Positions 16,199 through 25,164 of a DNA stretch of 53,871 nt are shown here, in pieces (the first letter of the stretch is position 1; every line of letters begins with the position of its first letter). The notes below the pieces were generated by a model. It was given only the letters and a program-made list of their open reading frames with translations. It was not told where the DNA came from and searched no databases. The stretch is from an uncultured Flavobacterium sp. (lineage in GTDB: Bacteria; Bacteroidota; Bacteroidia; Flavobacteriales; Flavobacteriaceae): NCBI GenBank assembly GCA_937773775.1, contig CALJVL010000047.1, positions 1 through 53,871 of the forward strand, read 5' to 3'. A program made the translations under genes and the position numbers.

Positions 16199-16714
16199 AT
16201 GATGGATTATCACTTTAGGAACGCTAAAATATCTGAAGCTCCTCAAATATGGGAGATTCTACAACATGCTATACTCCGAAGAAAAGAAGACGGCAGCACG
16301 CAATGGCAAGACGGCTATCCCAATCTGCAAGTTGTACACAACGACATTGAGAAAAATCAAGGATTTGTTTTATTTGAAGGAGAAACTATAGTAGGTTATA
16401 GTGCAGTAATAATCAATGATGAGCCCGCCTATGATGAAATTGAAGGCAAATGGTTAACCACTTATGATTTTGTTGTTATTCACCGAGTGGCAATTTCCGA
16501 AAAACACTTGGGTAAAGGCTTGGCTCAAATGATTATCCGATATGTGGAAGATTTTGCCCTAAAAAATGATATATACAGTATAAAAGCAGACACCAACTTT
16601 GACAATATTGCTATGATTAAAATTTTTGAAAAGATGGGCTATACTTTATGTGGTCTGGTGTATTTAAGAGCAAGCCCAAGAAAAGCATACGAAAAAATAT
16701 TAGCTACGACTTAA
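16199..16714 (+). CDS. GNAT-family N-acetyltransferase
   Basis: This gene encodes 171 residues of the acetyl-CoA-dependent GNAT fold. The acetyl-CoA loop is visible as VAISEKHLGKGLAQMIIRYVEDFA (variant of R/Q-x-x-G-x-G/A), preceded by the beta4 strand YDFVVIHRVAI. The C-terminal part SIKADTNFDNIAMIKIFEKMGYTLCG is the usual beta5-alpha4 region. Two consecutive ATG codons (16199 and 16202) can start it. Substrate (amine of a small molecule or protein) cannot be told. It stands alone, with no operon partner evident. Confidence 0.9.
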   Translation: MMDYHFRNAKISEAPQIWEILQHAILRRKEDGSTQWQDGYPNLQVVHNDIEKNQGFVLFEGETIVGYSAVIINDEPAYDEIEGKWLTTYDFVVIHRVAISEKHLGKGLAQMIIRYVEDFALKNDIYSIKADTNFDNIAMIKIFEKMGYTLCGLVYLRASPRKAYEKILATT

Positions 16715-16849
16715 TAAATAATAGCAGTTACAACTATAAATAAACTGCCATATAGATTAGCTTTTGTATTACCAAGTAATTACAGATCAATAACAATTTG
16801 GCCAACTTTAGAAAAAACACTACTTTTAATTTCAGAAAAAGATACAACT

Positions 16850-17296
16850 ATGAAATGGAAATTAAGCTCTTACTTCCTTATTGCGATTAGTCTAATAGGT
16901 TACGGACAAAAGAAAGACGAATCAGAATTGATTAAAAATCTGTTAGAAAAAGAATCGGCTACATGGAGGGCACAAGACAGTAAAGGGCACAGTGATTGCT
17001 GGCATATCCAACCGTATAGCCGAATATTAATCTCTACATCTAAAGGTGAAACTTTTGACGTTCCCCCAGCCGCAATGATTAACAGCAAACCGGAAGCGAT
17101 GGGAAATGGTGGTTTTGCGGTAAACACCAATTACAAAATAAGCATCAATGGCAAAAGCGCTTGGGTAAGTCATGATGAAGAATCTACGGCGAAAGATGGG
17201 AAGAAAACACTATCCTATGAAATTCGGCTTTTAGAGAAAATAAAAAACAAGTGGAAATTAGTAGGGCAATCGATTCACATTTATAAATCGGAATAA
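16850..17296 (+). CDS. Secreted small protein, probable NTF2/SnoaL-like fold
   Basis: This gene encodes 148 residues. The N-terminus MKWKLSSYFLIAISLIGYGQ is a signal peptide. The mature part (ELIKNLLEKESATWRAQDSKGHSDCWHIQPYSRILIS, then KISINGKSAWVSHDEESTAKDGKKTLSYEIRLLEKIKNKWKLVGQSIHIYKSE) has the pattern of nuclear-transport-factor-2/SnoaL-like proteins: an N-terminal helix with E-x-x-x-W and a final strand ending KWKLVGQS. Such exported proteins are common in flavobacteria and have no fixed function. Family assignment moderate. Confidence 0.75.
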   Translation: MKWKLSSYFLIAISLIGYGQKKDESELIKNLLEKESATWRAQDSKGHSDCWHIQPYSRILISTSKGETFDVPPAAMINSKPEAMGNGGFAVNTNYKISINGKSAWVSHDEESTAKDGKKTLSYEIRLLEKIKNKWKLVGQSIHIYKSE

Positions 17297-17322
17297 ACCT
17301 CTACTTAAACCATCATAATGAC

Positions 17323-17374
17323 AAAAGAAACACCCGTTCATTCTACTACTGTAGGCTTAACGAGTGTTTCTTTT
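17323..17374. terminator. Bidirectional terminator between convergent genes
   Basis: Arms AAAAGAAACACCCGTT (17323-17338) and AACGAGTGTTTCTTTT (17359-17374) form a 16-bp stem with one mismatch and T-runs on both strands. It separates the NTF2-like gene from the convergent DUF4494 gene. Confidence 0.85.
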
Positions 17375-17412
17375 TATTACTCAACGATAAGAAAGTTACA
17401 TCATGTACATAC

Positions 17413-17958
17413 TTAAACGCTTGCCTCTTCAGTAGCTGGTTCAAATTCCATATTATCCTCGATTTCTGCTACTGGTTCCGGCTTAGAAGCTTTTAAGGCA
17501 TTGAACTTTTCTATTTGCTCTAATTCCCCTTCTTCACCACTGAAATAAGGAAAGACATCCAGAATAGGAGATTCTGTTATAGCGGGAATACTATAATCAC
17601 CCATTGTTCCTTTCATCACAGTAGTAGTGTTGTCAAAGGCTTCTTTAACATCATTAGCCTGTAATAAAATATACATATTCGTCTTTCGTTCTTTACCACT
17701 TTCTTCATCATAAGCCAACAAAGATACTTTTGATTTAAACCAACGGTCACAGTTTTCAAAGGGATGTATCTCGGCAAAATTAGCTACTTTAATGTTCGTG
17801 ATTTTGAATTCTTCACTTATGTAGGCCGACATCTCTTCATTGATTCTGCTTTCGGCTTCCGTGTAGGATAAAGCATCTACTAGATAAGGTTCTGTTGCCA
17901 TCTTTTGTAAACCAGTCTCATCCGTTTTTCTATATTTTATTTTGCATTCGTACCACAT
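17413..17958 (-). CDS. DUF4494 family protein, conserved in Bacteroidota
   Basis: This gene encodes 181 residues without signal peptide. The start MWYECKIKYRKTDETGLQK and the segments VDALSYTEAESRINEEM, FKITNIKVANFAEIHPFENCDRWFKSKVSLLAYDEESGKER and YILLQANDVKEAF match DUF4494, a cytosolic family found throughout Bacteroidota with no known function. The C-terminal ~30 residues are acidic and low in complexity (PEPVAEIEDNMEFEPATEEASV). It is monocistronic. A TAnnTTTG box (TATCTTTG on the minus strand, 17995 to 17988) lies 30 bases upstream of its ATG. Confidence 0.88.
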   Translation of the reverse strand: MWYECKIKYRKTDETGLQKMATEPYLVDALSYTEAESRINEEMSAYISEEFKITNIKVANFAEIHPFENCDRWFKSKVSLLAYDEESGKERKTNMYILLQANDVKEAFDNTTTVMKGTMGDYSIPAITESPILDVFPYFSGEEGELEQIEKFNALKASKPEPVAEIEDNMEFEPATEEASV

Positions 17959-17987
17959 TGTGCTCTATTGTTTTTAATTAAGGATGT

Positions 17988-17995
17988 CAAAGATA
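17988..17995 (-). promoter_or_regulatory. -7 box for the DUF4494 gene
   Basis: The minus strand reads TATCTTTG, matching TAnnTTTG, 30 bases before the ATG at 17958. No clear -33 element. Confidence 0.5.
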
Positions 17996-18300
17996 GATTT
18001 TAAAGGAAAAAAAATACGCAATAAATAAAATAGATATCCACAATTTCAGCTAAATGTCAGGATCGATTTTTAACAAAATTTTTGGCTAATTATTAAACAA
18101 CAAACCAATAGACGCATCAATCAGTTGCTAAGCTTATTACAGAGTTTATTAGCTTTTTTAGATTACGAAAATTAAAAAAATAATCAAATTACTGCTAGCT
18201 CCTCTACTCTATCACAACAAAAAACAAAACGATAAAAGCATAACTTTAATGGAACACCATTTTTCCATAAGCGCAACTATCTACTCCTTATAAAATTGCC
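17996..18300. other. Divergent intergenic region
   Basis: About 300 bases between the divergent DUF4494 and aguB genes hold no ORF, RNA gene or repeat that I can recognise. The sequence is AT-rich and presumably carries upstream elements for both promoters. Confidence 0.6.
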
Positions 18301-18308
18301 TATTTTTG
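18301..18308 (+). promoter_or_regulatory. -7 box for aguB-aguA
   Basis: TATTTTTG matches TAnnTTTG and lies 18 bases before the aguB ATG at 18327. No clear -33 TTTG at the usual distance. Confidence 0.6.
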
Positions 18309-18326
18309 CAGTCTAAAATTTATCTA

Positions 18327-19214
18327 ATGCCAAACAAGAAATACAAAATAGCAGTCATTCAACTGAACCTTAACGACGTTGCCGAAAACAACCTTAAAAA
18401 ATGTTTGAGCTGGGTGCGAGATGCTGCCAGTCAAGGTGCTGAAGTTATTTCATTACCGGAATTATACTCTAGTCATTATTTCTGTCAAAGTGAAGATGTT
18501 GACAATTTTGCCATTGCAGAACCATTATATAGCACTTCCTTTATCGCTTTTAGCGCGTTGGCAAAAGAACTTGGAGTGGTTATTATTGTTCCTTTCTTCG
18601 AAAAAAGAATGGCTGGCATCTATCACAATAGTGCTTATATCATAGACACAGACGGTTCAGAAGCAGGATTATACCGTAAAATGCACATTCCGGATGACCC
18701 TCATTTTTACGAAAAATTTTATTTCACACCAGGAGATTTAGGTTTCAAAACAATTCCAACAAAGAAAGGAAAAATAGGAACTTTAATCTGTTGGGATCAG
18801 TGGTATCCAGAAGCTGCGCGCTTGACTGCACTTCAAGGAGCTGAAGTTTTATTTTACCCAACAGCAATCGGTTGGCATCCAGTCGAAAAAGACGAATATG
18901 GTGAAAACCAACATGGAGCTTGGATGAGCGTAATGAAAGGGCACGCTGTTGCTAACGGAGTCTATGTTGCTGCCGCTAATAGAATTGGTCTAGAACAATA
19001 CTTGCCTGATACGGCCGGAATTCAGTTCTGGGGATCTTCGTTTATTGCGGGACCGCAGGGCGAAATTTTGGCGCAAGCCTCGCACGACAAAGAAGAAATA
19101 CTTATTGCCGAAGTTGATTTAGATCTACAAGAAAATGTACGTCAGAACTGGCCGTTCTTCAGGGACAGACGAATTGACGCTTTTGGTGACATTACGAAAA
19201 GAGCAATCGACTAA
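18327..19214 (+). CDS. aguB: N-carbamoylputrescine amidase
   Basis: The frame is open from a TTG at 18306, but that overlaps the -7 box, so I start at ATG 18327 (MPNKKYKIAVIQ): 295 residues. It is a nitrilase-superfamily enzyme with the Glu-Lys-Cys triad: Glu45 in LPELYSS, Lys118 in YRKMHIPDDP, Cys155 in LICWDQWYPEAARL. FYEKFYFTPGD, GENQHGAWMSVMKGHA and QFWGSSFIAGPQGEIL are typical of AguB. It hydrolyses N-carbamoylputrescine to putrescine, CO2 and ammonia. Its stop lies 2 bases from the aguA start, so the two are cotranscribed and form the agmatine-to-putrescine route. Confidence 0.94.
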   Translation: MPNKKYKIAVIQLNLNDVAENNLKKCLSWVRDAASQGAEVISLPELYSSHYFCQSEDVDNFAIAEPLYSTSFIAFSALAKELGVVIIVPFFEKRMAGIYHNSAYIIDTDGSEAGLYRKMHIPDDPHFYEKFYFTPGDLGFKTIPTKKGKIGTLICWDQWYPEAARLTALQGAEVLFYPTAIGWHPVEKDEYGENQHGAWMSVMKGHAVANGVYVAAANRIGLEQYLPDTAGIQFWGSSFIAGPQGEILAQASHDKEEILIAEVDLDLQENVRQNWPFFRDRRIDAFGDITKRAID

Positions 19215-19216
19215 CT

Positions 19217-20260
19217 ATGAATACTACAACTAACAGAAGATTTCCTGCGGAATGGGAAGACCAACAAGGAATATTACTTTGTTTTCCACATAACGGGAAC
19301 GATTGGCCTGGAAAGTATGAAGCTATTCAGTGGGCGTTTATAGAATTTATCAAAAAAGTGGCTCTTTATGAAACAGTTTTTTTGGTAGTTGCCGATGAAA
19401 AATTAAAAGAAAAAGTTGCTGGAATGCTCGAAAGAGCTCTAGTCAACGGTGACAATATTTCGTTTATCATCCAAAAAACCAATAGAAGCTGGATGCGTGA
19501 TTCCGGTCCTATTGTGATTAAAAACGGAGAAGAAAGAGAAGCCCTAAATTTCAACTTTAACGGTTGGACCAAATATAAAAATTATATGCTGGACAAACAT
19601 GTTCCCGCTAAAGTTGCACAATCTCTAGATATCCCTTTGACGCAAGTCATGTACAAAGGAAAGCCTGTAATTGTTGAAGGTGGTGCAATCGATTCAAATG
19701 GAAAAGGAACTTTACTAACATCAGAAGAATGTTTGATGCATCCCGATATTCAGGTTCGAAATCCAAATTTCACTAAAGCAGATTACGAAGCGGTATTCAA
19801 GGAGTACTTAGGAATAACGAATGTCATTTGGCTAGGAAATGGTATTGAAGGCGATGATACCCACGGACACATCGACGATTTATGCCGCTTCATCAATGAA
19901 GAAACTATCGTGACCATTATCGAGACAAATACTGAAGACAACAACTATCTTCCATTACAAGACAACCTAAAGCGTTTACAAAGTGCGAAGTTAGAAAACG
20001 GTAAGTCTCCAATCATCGTAGCTTTGCCAATGCCAAAACGCCTCGACTTTGAAGGTTTAAGATTGCCCGCGAGTTATGCCAATTTCCTTATTTTAAATAA
20101 ATGCGTTTTAGTTCCCACTTTTAACGACCCTAATGATCGTAAAGCACTAAACATTCTAGCGGAATGTTTTCCCGACAGAGAAATCATAGGAATTAGCGCC
20201 ATTGATTTAATATGGGGTTTTGGGACTTTACATTGCTTAAGCCAACAAATCCCAGCTTAA
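19217..20260 (+). CDS. aguA: Agmatine deiminase
   Basis: This gene encodes 347 residues of the guanidino-modifying (pentein) superfamily. AguA converts agmatine to N-carbamoylputrescine. Visible are FPAEWEDQQGILLCFPHNGNDWP, the substrate loop NRSWMRDSGPIVI, VEGGAIDSNGKGTLLTSEECL, GDDTHGHIDDLCRF (catalytic His and Asp) and the nucleophile Cys340 in GTLHCLSQQ. Directly downstream of aguB (2-bp gap) and closed by a strong terminator. Length and motifs are complete. Confidence 0.95.
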   Translation: MNTTTNRRFPAEWEDQQGILLCFPHNGNDWPGKYEAIQWAFIEFIKKVALYETVFLVVADEKLKEKVAGMLERALVNGDNISFIIQKTNRSWMRDSGPIVIKNGEEREALNFNFNGWTKYKNYMLDKHVPAKVAQSLDIPLTQVMYKGKPVIVEGGAIDSNGKGTLLTSEECLMHPDIQVRNPNFTKADYEAVFKEYLGITNVIWLGNGIEGDDTHGHIDDLCRFINEETIVTIIETNTEDNNYLPLQDNLKRLQSAKLENGKSPIIVALPMPKRLDFEGLRLPASYANFLILNKCVLVPTFNDPNDRKALNILAECFPDREIIGISAIDLIWGFGTLHCLSQQIPA

Positions 20261-20283
20261 AAAAACTTAAATATTTTATATAA

Positions 20284-20312
20284 AAAAACACCAGTATTAC
20301 GCTGGTGTTTTT
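20284..20312. terminator. Bidirectional terminator between aguA and the M1 peptidase gene
   Basis: ACACCAG (20288-20294), loop TATTACG, CTGGTGT (20302-20308), extended by A4 on the left and T4 on the right. It serves both convergent genes. Confidence 0.9.
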
Positions 20313-20333
20313 GCTTAGGGTACTGAAAAAAAA

Positions 20334-22610
20334 CTATTTGTCTCGCATAAAAGGAATCTTTTGACTATCATTTACAATCATATCAAATCCGCTTTTGCTT
20401 TCGTTAAATTGAAATTTAAGTCCTGCTCTTTTAGATTCGAAAAAATCCTTGGATATCAGTTCCACGGTAAAGTCAGGATAATCTGTTATTGCTACATTAA
20501 GAAGCCCATTTTTATCACTAAAAAAAATTTTTATCGGAGCTTTATCATTAGAATAATTTCCCAGATAACCATCTAAAATAAGATCTTTTTCAATGGTTCC
20601 GTTAGCTGCTGTCCATATATTATTTCCTTCATTATTATCCGGAAAACTATGGTCTGGGTCTAAAGTAATGCTCTCAATTTCTTCAGTAGAGTCATGCTTA
20701 AAGGACCATAGCTTGTTTTTTTGCCATATTTCAACAGGTAGTTTTACGCGGCTTACTTTTCCACTTTTAGTTTTTACCTCTAAAACTAACGGCATAGCCA
20801 TTTTGTCGAAATTCTCTACAGTAATAACAACTCCTTGCTTAGGATCATTTTTCACATATTTGATTGAATTTATCCCTTGATCTAATCTCCAATTATTCAC
20901 AAACCAACTTCTCCAGAACCAACTTAAATCCTCACCAGCAACATTTTCCATTGTTCTAAAAAAGTCATCCGGAGTAGGATGTTTAAAAGCCCAACGCTCC
21001 ACATAGGTACGGAAAGCCAAATCAAAACGTTTTTCGCCTAATACTTGCTCACGTAAAACTATTAACGCTGAACTCGGCTTAAAATAACACAAAACACCAA
21101 TATTAGCCTCTTTCATGTTATCGGGCGAACTCATCATGGTTTCTAAATCAGGTCTGGTAAACGTTTCTGCCATTTTATGAAAATCAACTGGCTCTGACTT
21201 GTACTCTCCATTGTTGAAGTCAGCTGAACTTAATGAATTGATAAAACTGTTGAACCCTTCATCCATCCAAGCAAATAAACGTTCGTTTGAGCCCACAATC
21301 ATAGGGAACCAGTTATGACCAAATTCGTGATCCGTCACTCCCCATAAATCCTCGCCTTTAGCTTCCCATCCGCAAAAAACGATTCCTGGATATTCCATAC
21401 CACCTTCATTCCCAGCTACATTTGTAGCAACAGGATAAGAATACTCAAACCATCTTTTAGAATAATTCTCAATAGAAGCCTTAGTAAACTCCGTTGAACG
21501 GCCCCAAGCTTCATCACCGGAGCTCTCCACAGGATATGCTGATAATGCCAATGATTTTTTACCGCTCGGTAAATTAATTTCGGCTCCGTCTAAAATAAAA
21601 GCTGCTGATGATGCCCAAGACATATCTCTCGCATTTTTTAGTTTATAATGCCATGTTTTAGTAGTTGACACGCTATTGTTTGCTGTAGCGGAAACTTCGT
21701 CTGCTGTGCGTATAAAAACCGTCTTGTCGCTTTTCTTCGCTTGTGCCAATCTATTTTGTTCCACTGTACTATAAACAGCGGTTGGATTCACTAATTCTCC
21801 AGAACAAACAACTATATGATTTGATGGCGCAGTAATATTTACGTCAAAATCTCCGTATTCCAAGTAAAACTCAGAGGCTCCCAAGTATGGGTTAACGTTC
21901 CAGCCTTGTACATCATCATACACACACATACGTGGATACCATTGTGCAATAGTGAAAATTTTCCCGTTCTTAGTATCAAGAACTCCTGTACGATCCGAGC
22001 CTTCCATCGGAGAAATATATGAGAAATCAATTTTAATTTTCACCGAACCTCCTTTAGCATTTAATACTTGAGGTAGCATAATCTGCATTCTAGTATCTGT
22101 AACTATGTATTTAGCATCAATCTCAGTAACTTTTCCTTTAGTAGTGCTTATAACTTTGACAGAATTAATTTTATGACCTCCGTCAAAGATTTGTCCTCGG
22201 GCTCCATTACGACTCCCCGTCAAAGGAATAACTGCATTCCCGCGCGAATCTGCCCTAAATAAGTTTTGGTCCACATTCATCCAAACAAAAGACATCTTAT
22301 CTGGACTGTTATTAGTGTAGGTAACTATATCTGTACCTACAATTTCATTTTTTTGCTCATTTAATTCTGCTGTCAACTGATAATCTGCTCTGTTTTGCCA
22401 ATACTCGGGTCCTGGTTGACCACTTGCAGAACGCGTACTTGTTCCATTTTTCGAATAGAAAAATGGTGCAAAAGCATCATGATAACTATAATTTGAAGTT
22501 GGCGCTACTGTTTCACTACTAGGAACTTGCTGCGCCCATAGGCAAGATGCTCCCAACAATAAAGCCAAATGGAGTAGGGCTTTGAACCGAATGTCTTTCA
22601 TATTTTTCAT
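20334..22610 (-). CDS. Secreted M1-family metallopeptidase
   Basis: This gene encodes 758 residues with a signal peptide (to LWAQ, about residue 27; a second ATG three codons in could also start it). The zinc site is complete: His428-Glu429-x-x-His432 in [10 protein letters not shown] and Glu451 in WMDEGFNSF, the HExxH-x18-E spacing of M1 aminopeptidases. The exopeptidase-type motif GGMEYPG precedes it. The N-terminal ~300 residues are the beta-sandwich domain ([28 protein letters not shown]). It acts in the periplasm or outside the cell on peptides. It has no T9SS sorting tail that I can see. Monocistronic. Confidence 0.93.
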   Translation of the reverse strand: MKNMKDIRFKALLHLALLLGASCLWAQQVPSSETVAPTSNYSYHDAFAPFFYSKNGTSTRSASGQPGPEYWQNRADYQLTAELNEQKNEIVGTDIVTYTNNSPDKMSFVWMNVDQNLFRADSRGNAVIPLTGSRNGARGQIFDGGHKINSVKVISTTKGKVTEIDAKYIVTDTRMQIMLPQVLNAKGGSVKIKIDFSYISPMEGSDRTGVLDTKNGKIFTIAQWYPRMCVYDDVQGWNVNPYLGASEFYLEYGDFDVNITAPSNHIVVCSGELVNPTAVYSTVEQNRLAQAKKSDKTVFIRTADEVSATANNSVSTTKTWHYKLKNARDMSWASSAAFILDGAEINLPSGKKSLALSAYPVESSGDEAWGRSTEFTKASIENYSKRWFEYSYPVATNVAGNEGGMEYPGIVFCGWEAKGEDLWGVTDHEFGHNWFPMIVGSNERLFAWMDEGFNSFINSLSSADFNNGEYKSEPVDFHKMAETFTRPDLETMMSSPDNMKEANIGVLCYFKPSSALIVLREQVLGEKRFDLAFRTYVERWAFKHPTPDDFFRTMENVAGEDLSWFWRSWFVNNWRLDQGINSIKYVKNDPKQGVVITVENFDKMAMPLVLEVKTKSGKVSRVKLPVEIWQKNKLWSFKHDSTEEIESITLDPDHSFPDNNEGNNIWTAANGTIEKDLILDGYLGNYSNDKAPIKIFFSDKNGLLNVAITDYPDFTVELISKDFFESKRAGLKFQFNESKSGFDMIVNDSQKIPFMRDK

Positions 22611-22781
22611 TATTTATGTAGCAAATTAATGAAAAAGAAGTATAGTATTAAAATAAAACCTAAGCTTTGATCAAAAATTAAGAAAATTTTATCAAAAGTA
22701 GAATAAGTAACTATTCTCTGTTTAAAATAAAAATTAAGAAATATATTTACAGCTTGACTCTCTATTAAAAAATACATTATT

Positions 22782-23636
22782 TTGACCACAACGATAGCCA
22801 CCACCTCTTTAACTGCAGAAATTAATCATTCTGGTGCGGAATTATTTTCATTTAAAACCAAGAGTAACAATAAAGAGTACATCTGGGAGGGAAACCCTAA
22901 ATTTTGGGGAAAACACTCCCCTATTCTTTTTCCAATTGTAGGCACTCTAAAAGACAATAGCTACTCTTATAATTCCGTTCAATACCACTTATCGAGACAT
23001 GGTTTTGCGAGAGACGAAGTCTTTGAATTAATTGAAAAAACTGAAAGTAGCGCCACTTTTTTGCTGCAATCAACTGAAGAAACTTTTAAACTATATCCCT
23101 TTGCTTTTGAACTCCAAATTAGCTATGTCCTTGCTGGCAACAGTCTACATATTCATTACCAAGTAATCAATAAAGGAAACAGAAAGATGCCGTTTTCAAT
23201 TGGAGCGCATCCTGCCTTTTCTTTACCTGGGAATTTTGAAAACTATAGTATCCAATTTGAAAAAGAAGAAGCTTTGGAATACAATCTGCTCGAAAATGAT
23301 TTGATTTCTAATACTACCAAGATCTTGGCGACGGTAAACGATTCTGTTCCATTATACTATCAGCTGTTCCAAAACGACGCATTGATATTTAAATCATTAA
23401 AATCCCATTATTTGACGATACTAGAGACTGGAAAACCAATTCTACGAGTGCATTATGACGACTTTCCTAATCTTGGCATCTGGACAAAAAAAGAGGCGCC
23501 GTTTCTTTGTATTGAACCTTGGTTTGGCTATTCGGATTCTGTTGAAAGTTCCGGCAATCTTATGGAAAAAGAAGGCATTCAAATTTTGGAGTCAAATGAA
23601 ACTTTCAAATCAAAATTTAGCATCGAAATCCTTTAA
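22782..23636 (+). CDS. Aldose 1-epimerase (mutarotase) family protein
   Basis: This gene encodes 284 residues. The only usable start that keeps the N-terminal strand (LTAEINHSGAELFSFKTK) is the TTG at 22782. ELFSFKTKSNNKEYIWEGNPKFWGKHSPILFPIVGTL, HLSRHGFARDEVFEL, IHYQVINKGNRKMPFSIGAHPAFSLPG and LCIEPWFGYSD define the LacX/YihR-like branch of galactose mutarotases, with the catalytic His in GAHPAF and the Glu in CIEPWFG. It would interconvert sugar anomers, but the exact sugar is unknown. A GNAT gene follows after 20 bp and may be cotranscribed. Confidence 0.9.
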   Translation: MTTTIATTSLTAEINHSGAELFSFKTKSNNKEYIWEGNPKFWGKHSPILFPIVGTLKDNSYSYNSVQYHLSRHGFARDEVFELIEKTESSATFLLQSTEETFKLYPFAFELQISYVLAGNSLHIHYQVINKGNRKMPFSIGAHPAFSLPGNFENYSIQFEKEEALEYNLLENDLISNTTKILATVNDSVPLYYQLFQNDALIFKSLKSHYLTILETGKPILRVHYDDFPNLGIWTKKEAPFLCIEPWFGYSDSVESSGNLMEKEGIQILESNETFKSKFSIEIL

Positions 23637-23656
23637 TTAATCTAATAGTCCAAAAT

Positions 23657-24205
23657 ATGCTACAGCTTAATTTTGAACCGTTTCCAAATCTTGAAACGGA
23701 ACGTTTGTTTTTAAGACGTGTAAATAACTCTGACGTAAAAGAGATTCTTGAACTGCGTTCCGATCCGGAAACCATGAAATATATTCCAAGGCCATTACTG
23801 AAAAATACGGAAGACGCTTTAGAACATATTGCAAATATTGATGCCAAAATTGCAACTCAAGAAGGAATAAATTGGGCTATTACATTAAAAGGCAGTCAAA
23901 AACTGATTGGAATAATAGGTCATTATAGGATACGACCAGAAAATTACAGGGCCGAAATTGGCTATATGTTACTACCACAATTTCGCGGCAAACAGATCAT
24001 TCCGGAAGCCATAAAAAAAGTAGTAAAATATGGTTTTGAGGAAATGAAGCTACATTCTATTGAAGCAATTATAGATCCGGCTAATTTAGCATCAGAGAAA
24101 GTGTTGCAAAAGAATGGATTCAAAAAAGAAGCTCATTTAAAAGAAAATGAATTTTATGAAGGGCGCTTTTTGGACACCGTCATTTATTCATTATTAAATA
24201 AATAA
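23657..24205 (+). CDS. GNAT acetyltransferase, RimJ/RimL-like
   Basis: This gene encodes 182 residues. The start FPNLETERLFLRRVNNSDVKEILELRSDPETMKYI is the classic RimJ/RimL-type N-terminus. The acetyl-CoA site is EIGYMLLPQFRGKQIIPEAIKKVVKYGFEEM, and the C-terminal SIEAIIDPANLASEKVLQKNGFKKEA is the usual alpha4-beta6. Members acetylate ribosomal-protein N-termini, aminoglycosides or small molecules; the target is not predictable here. It lies 20 bp after the mutarotase gene on the same strand. Confidence 0.92.
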   Translation: MLQLNFEPFPNLETERLFLRRVNNSDVKEILELRSDPETMKYIPRPLLKNTEDALEHIANIDAKIATQEGINWAITLKGSQKLIGIIGHYRIRPENYRAEIGYMLLPQFRGKQIIPEAIKKVVKYGFEEMKLHSIEAIIDPANLASEKVLQKNGFKKEAHLKENEFYEGRFLDTVIYSLLNK

Positions 24206-24251
24206 TAGCTTAAAATTATAGCAAATGTGCTACAATTATAATAGTTGATGT

Positions 24252-24259
24252 TATATTTG
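24252..24259 (+). promoter_or_regulatory. -7 box for the outer-membrane barrel gene
   Basis: TATATTTG matches TAnnTTTG, 50 bases before the ATG at 24310. A small inverted repeat TAGCA-AATG-TGCTA lies about 20 bases upstream of it and could be an operator. Confidence 0.55.
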
Positions 24260-24309
24260 CACCTAAACAGAACTAAAAATTCACTCTTATTTCGACCTGC
24301 AACATTGTT

Positions 24310-24861
24310 ATGAAAAAAATCTTTTTACTACTCATTATTCTATTTTCAATTCAATCACAAAGCCAAACCTACATAAAAGTAAATGCTTTAACCACTTTAC
24401 TAACCATTCCAAATATCGGAATTGAAACCAGTATTGGTAAAAAATCAACCTTTCAATTTGATGTTTTAGCATCACCTTGGAAATCTATTAATGGAAAGCC
24501 TAGACAATTTTATACGTTTATACCAGAATACCGCTACCATTTCAATGAAAAGAATAATGGTTTTTATGTTGGGGCACATATTGGCGCAACTCTATTTAAT
24601 TTTCAGAAATGGAATTATTTGAACACAGATTTATATGAAAAAGGTTTTGGCTATATAATGGGAGCTACAATAGGATACCAAACTAAAATAAACGACAAGT
24701 TCATGTTAGACGTTTTTTTAGGAGGAGGAAATCAACAAGGCTTTTACAAAGGCTACAGATTAAGCACTGGCGAGCGCTACGAAACAGCCGGAAATTATAA
24801 CAAAAGTGGAGAATGGTTGCCTTATAGAGGAGGTGTTATGGTTTCTTATAAACTAAACTAA
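24310..24861 (+). CDS. Outer-membrane beta-barrel protein, DUF3575-like
   Basis: This gene encodes 183 residues with a signal peptide (MKKIFLLLIILFSIQSQSQ). The mature part alternates hydrophobic and polar residues in short strands: IKVNALTTLLTIPNIGIETSIGKKSTFQFDVLASPW, FYTFIPEYRYHFNEKNNGFYVGAHIGATLF, GFGYIMGATIGYQTKINDKFMLDVFLGGG and YRGGVMVSYKLN. This matches small barrels of the DUF3575 type, frequent in Bacteroidota, with no known function. The gene is convergent with and nearly touches the VF530-like gene (2-bp gap). Confidence 0.8.
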   Translation: MKKIFLLLIILFSIQSQSQTYIKVNALTTLLTIPNIGIETSIGKKSTFQFDVLASPWKSINGKPRQFYTFIPEYRYHFNEKNNGFYVGAHIGATLFNFQKWNYLNTDLYEKGFGYIMGATIGYQTKINDKFMLDVFLGGGNQQGFYKGYRLSTGERYETAGNYNKSGEWLPYRGGVMVSYKLN

Positions 24862-24863
24862 TT

Positions 24864-25094
24864 CTAATTTTCAAACTTAGGTTCCGCCTTTAAATATAAT
24901 TCTTCCACTTTTTTCCTTGCCCATTCCGTCTTGCGCAAAAAAGTTAGACTCGATTTAATACTCGGGTTTTCATTAAAACATTTAATATTCACCAATTCGC
25001 CCATCGTATCGAATCCATAGTAGTCCACTAGTTTTTCCAAAATTATTTTTAGAGTAATTCCGTGAAGAGGGTCTTTTGATTGCTGCTTTTCCAT
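24864..25094 (-). CDS. VF530-like (DUF2132) small DNA-binding protein
   Basis: This gene encodes 76 residues. The core DPLHGITLKIILEKLVDYYGFDTMGELVNIKCFNENPSIKSSLTFLRKTEWARKKVEELYL matches the DUF2132/VF530 family almost across its whole length. The Vibrio fischeri founder has a structure and has been described as DNA-binding; the physiological role is unknown. It is divergent from smpB (about 70 bases between start codons) and convergent with the barrel gene. Confidence 0.9.
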   Translation of the reverse strand: MEKQQSKDPLHGITLKIILEKLVDYYGFDTMGELVNIKCFNENPSIKSSLTFLRKTEWARKKVEELYLKAEPKFEN

Positions 25095-25149
25095 ATTGCA
25101 AATTTATATCAATTTTCTAAAAAATAGTGGCGATTCATTGATTTGTTCC

Positions 25150-25157
25150 TACATTTG
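25150..25157 (+). promoter_or_regulatory. -7 box for smpB, very close to its start
   Basis: TACATTTG matches TAnnTTTG and ends 7 bases before the smpB ATG at 25165. The transcript would have an almost absent 5' UTR. Confidence 0.65.
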
Positions 25158-25164
25158 TACTCCT

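Noticed and set aside
18306..18326. Upstream TTG start for aguB
   Set aside because: The TTG overlaps the TATTTTTG -7 box; the ATG at 18327 gives the standard nitrilase N-terminus.
22610..22804. 64-codon minus-strand frame upstream of the M1 peptidase
   Set aside because: It occupies the divergent promoter region and overlaps the start of the mutarotase gene; low-complexity hydrophobic translation with no family.
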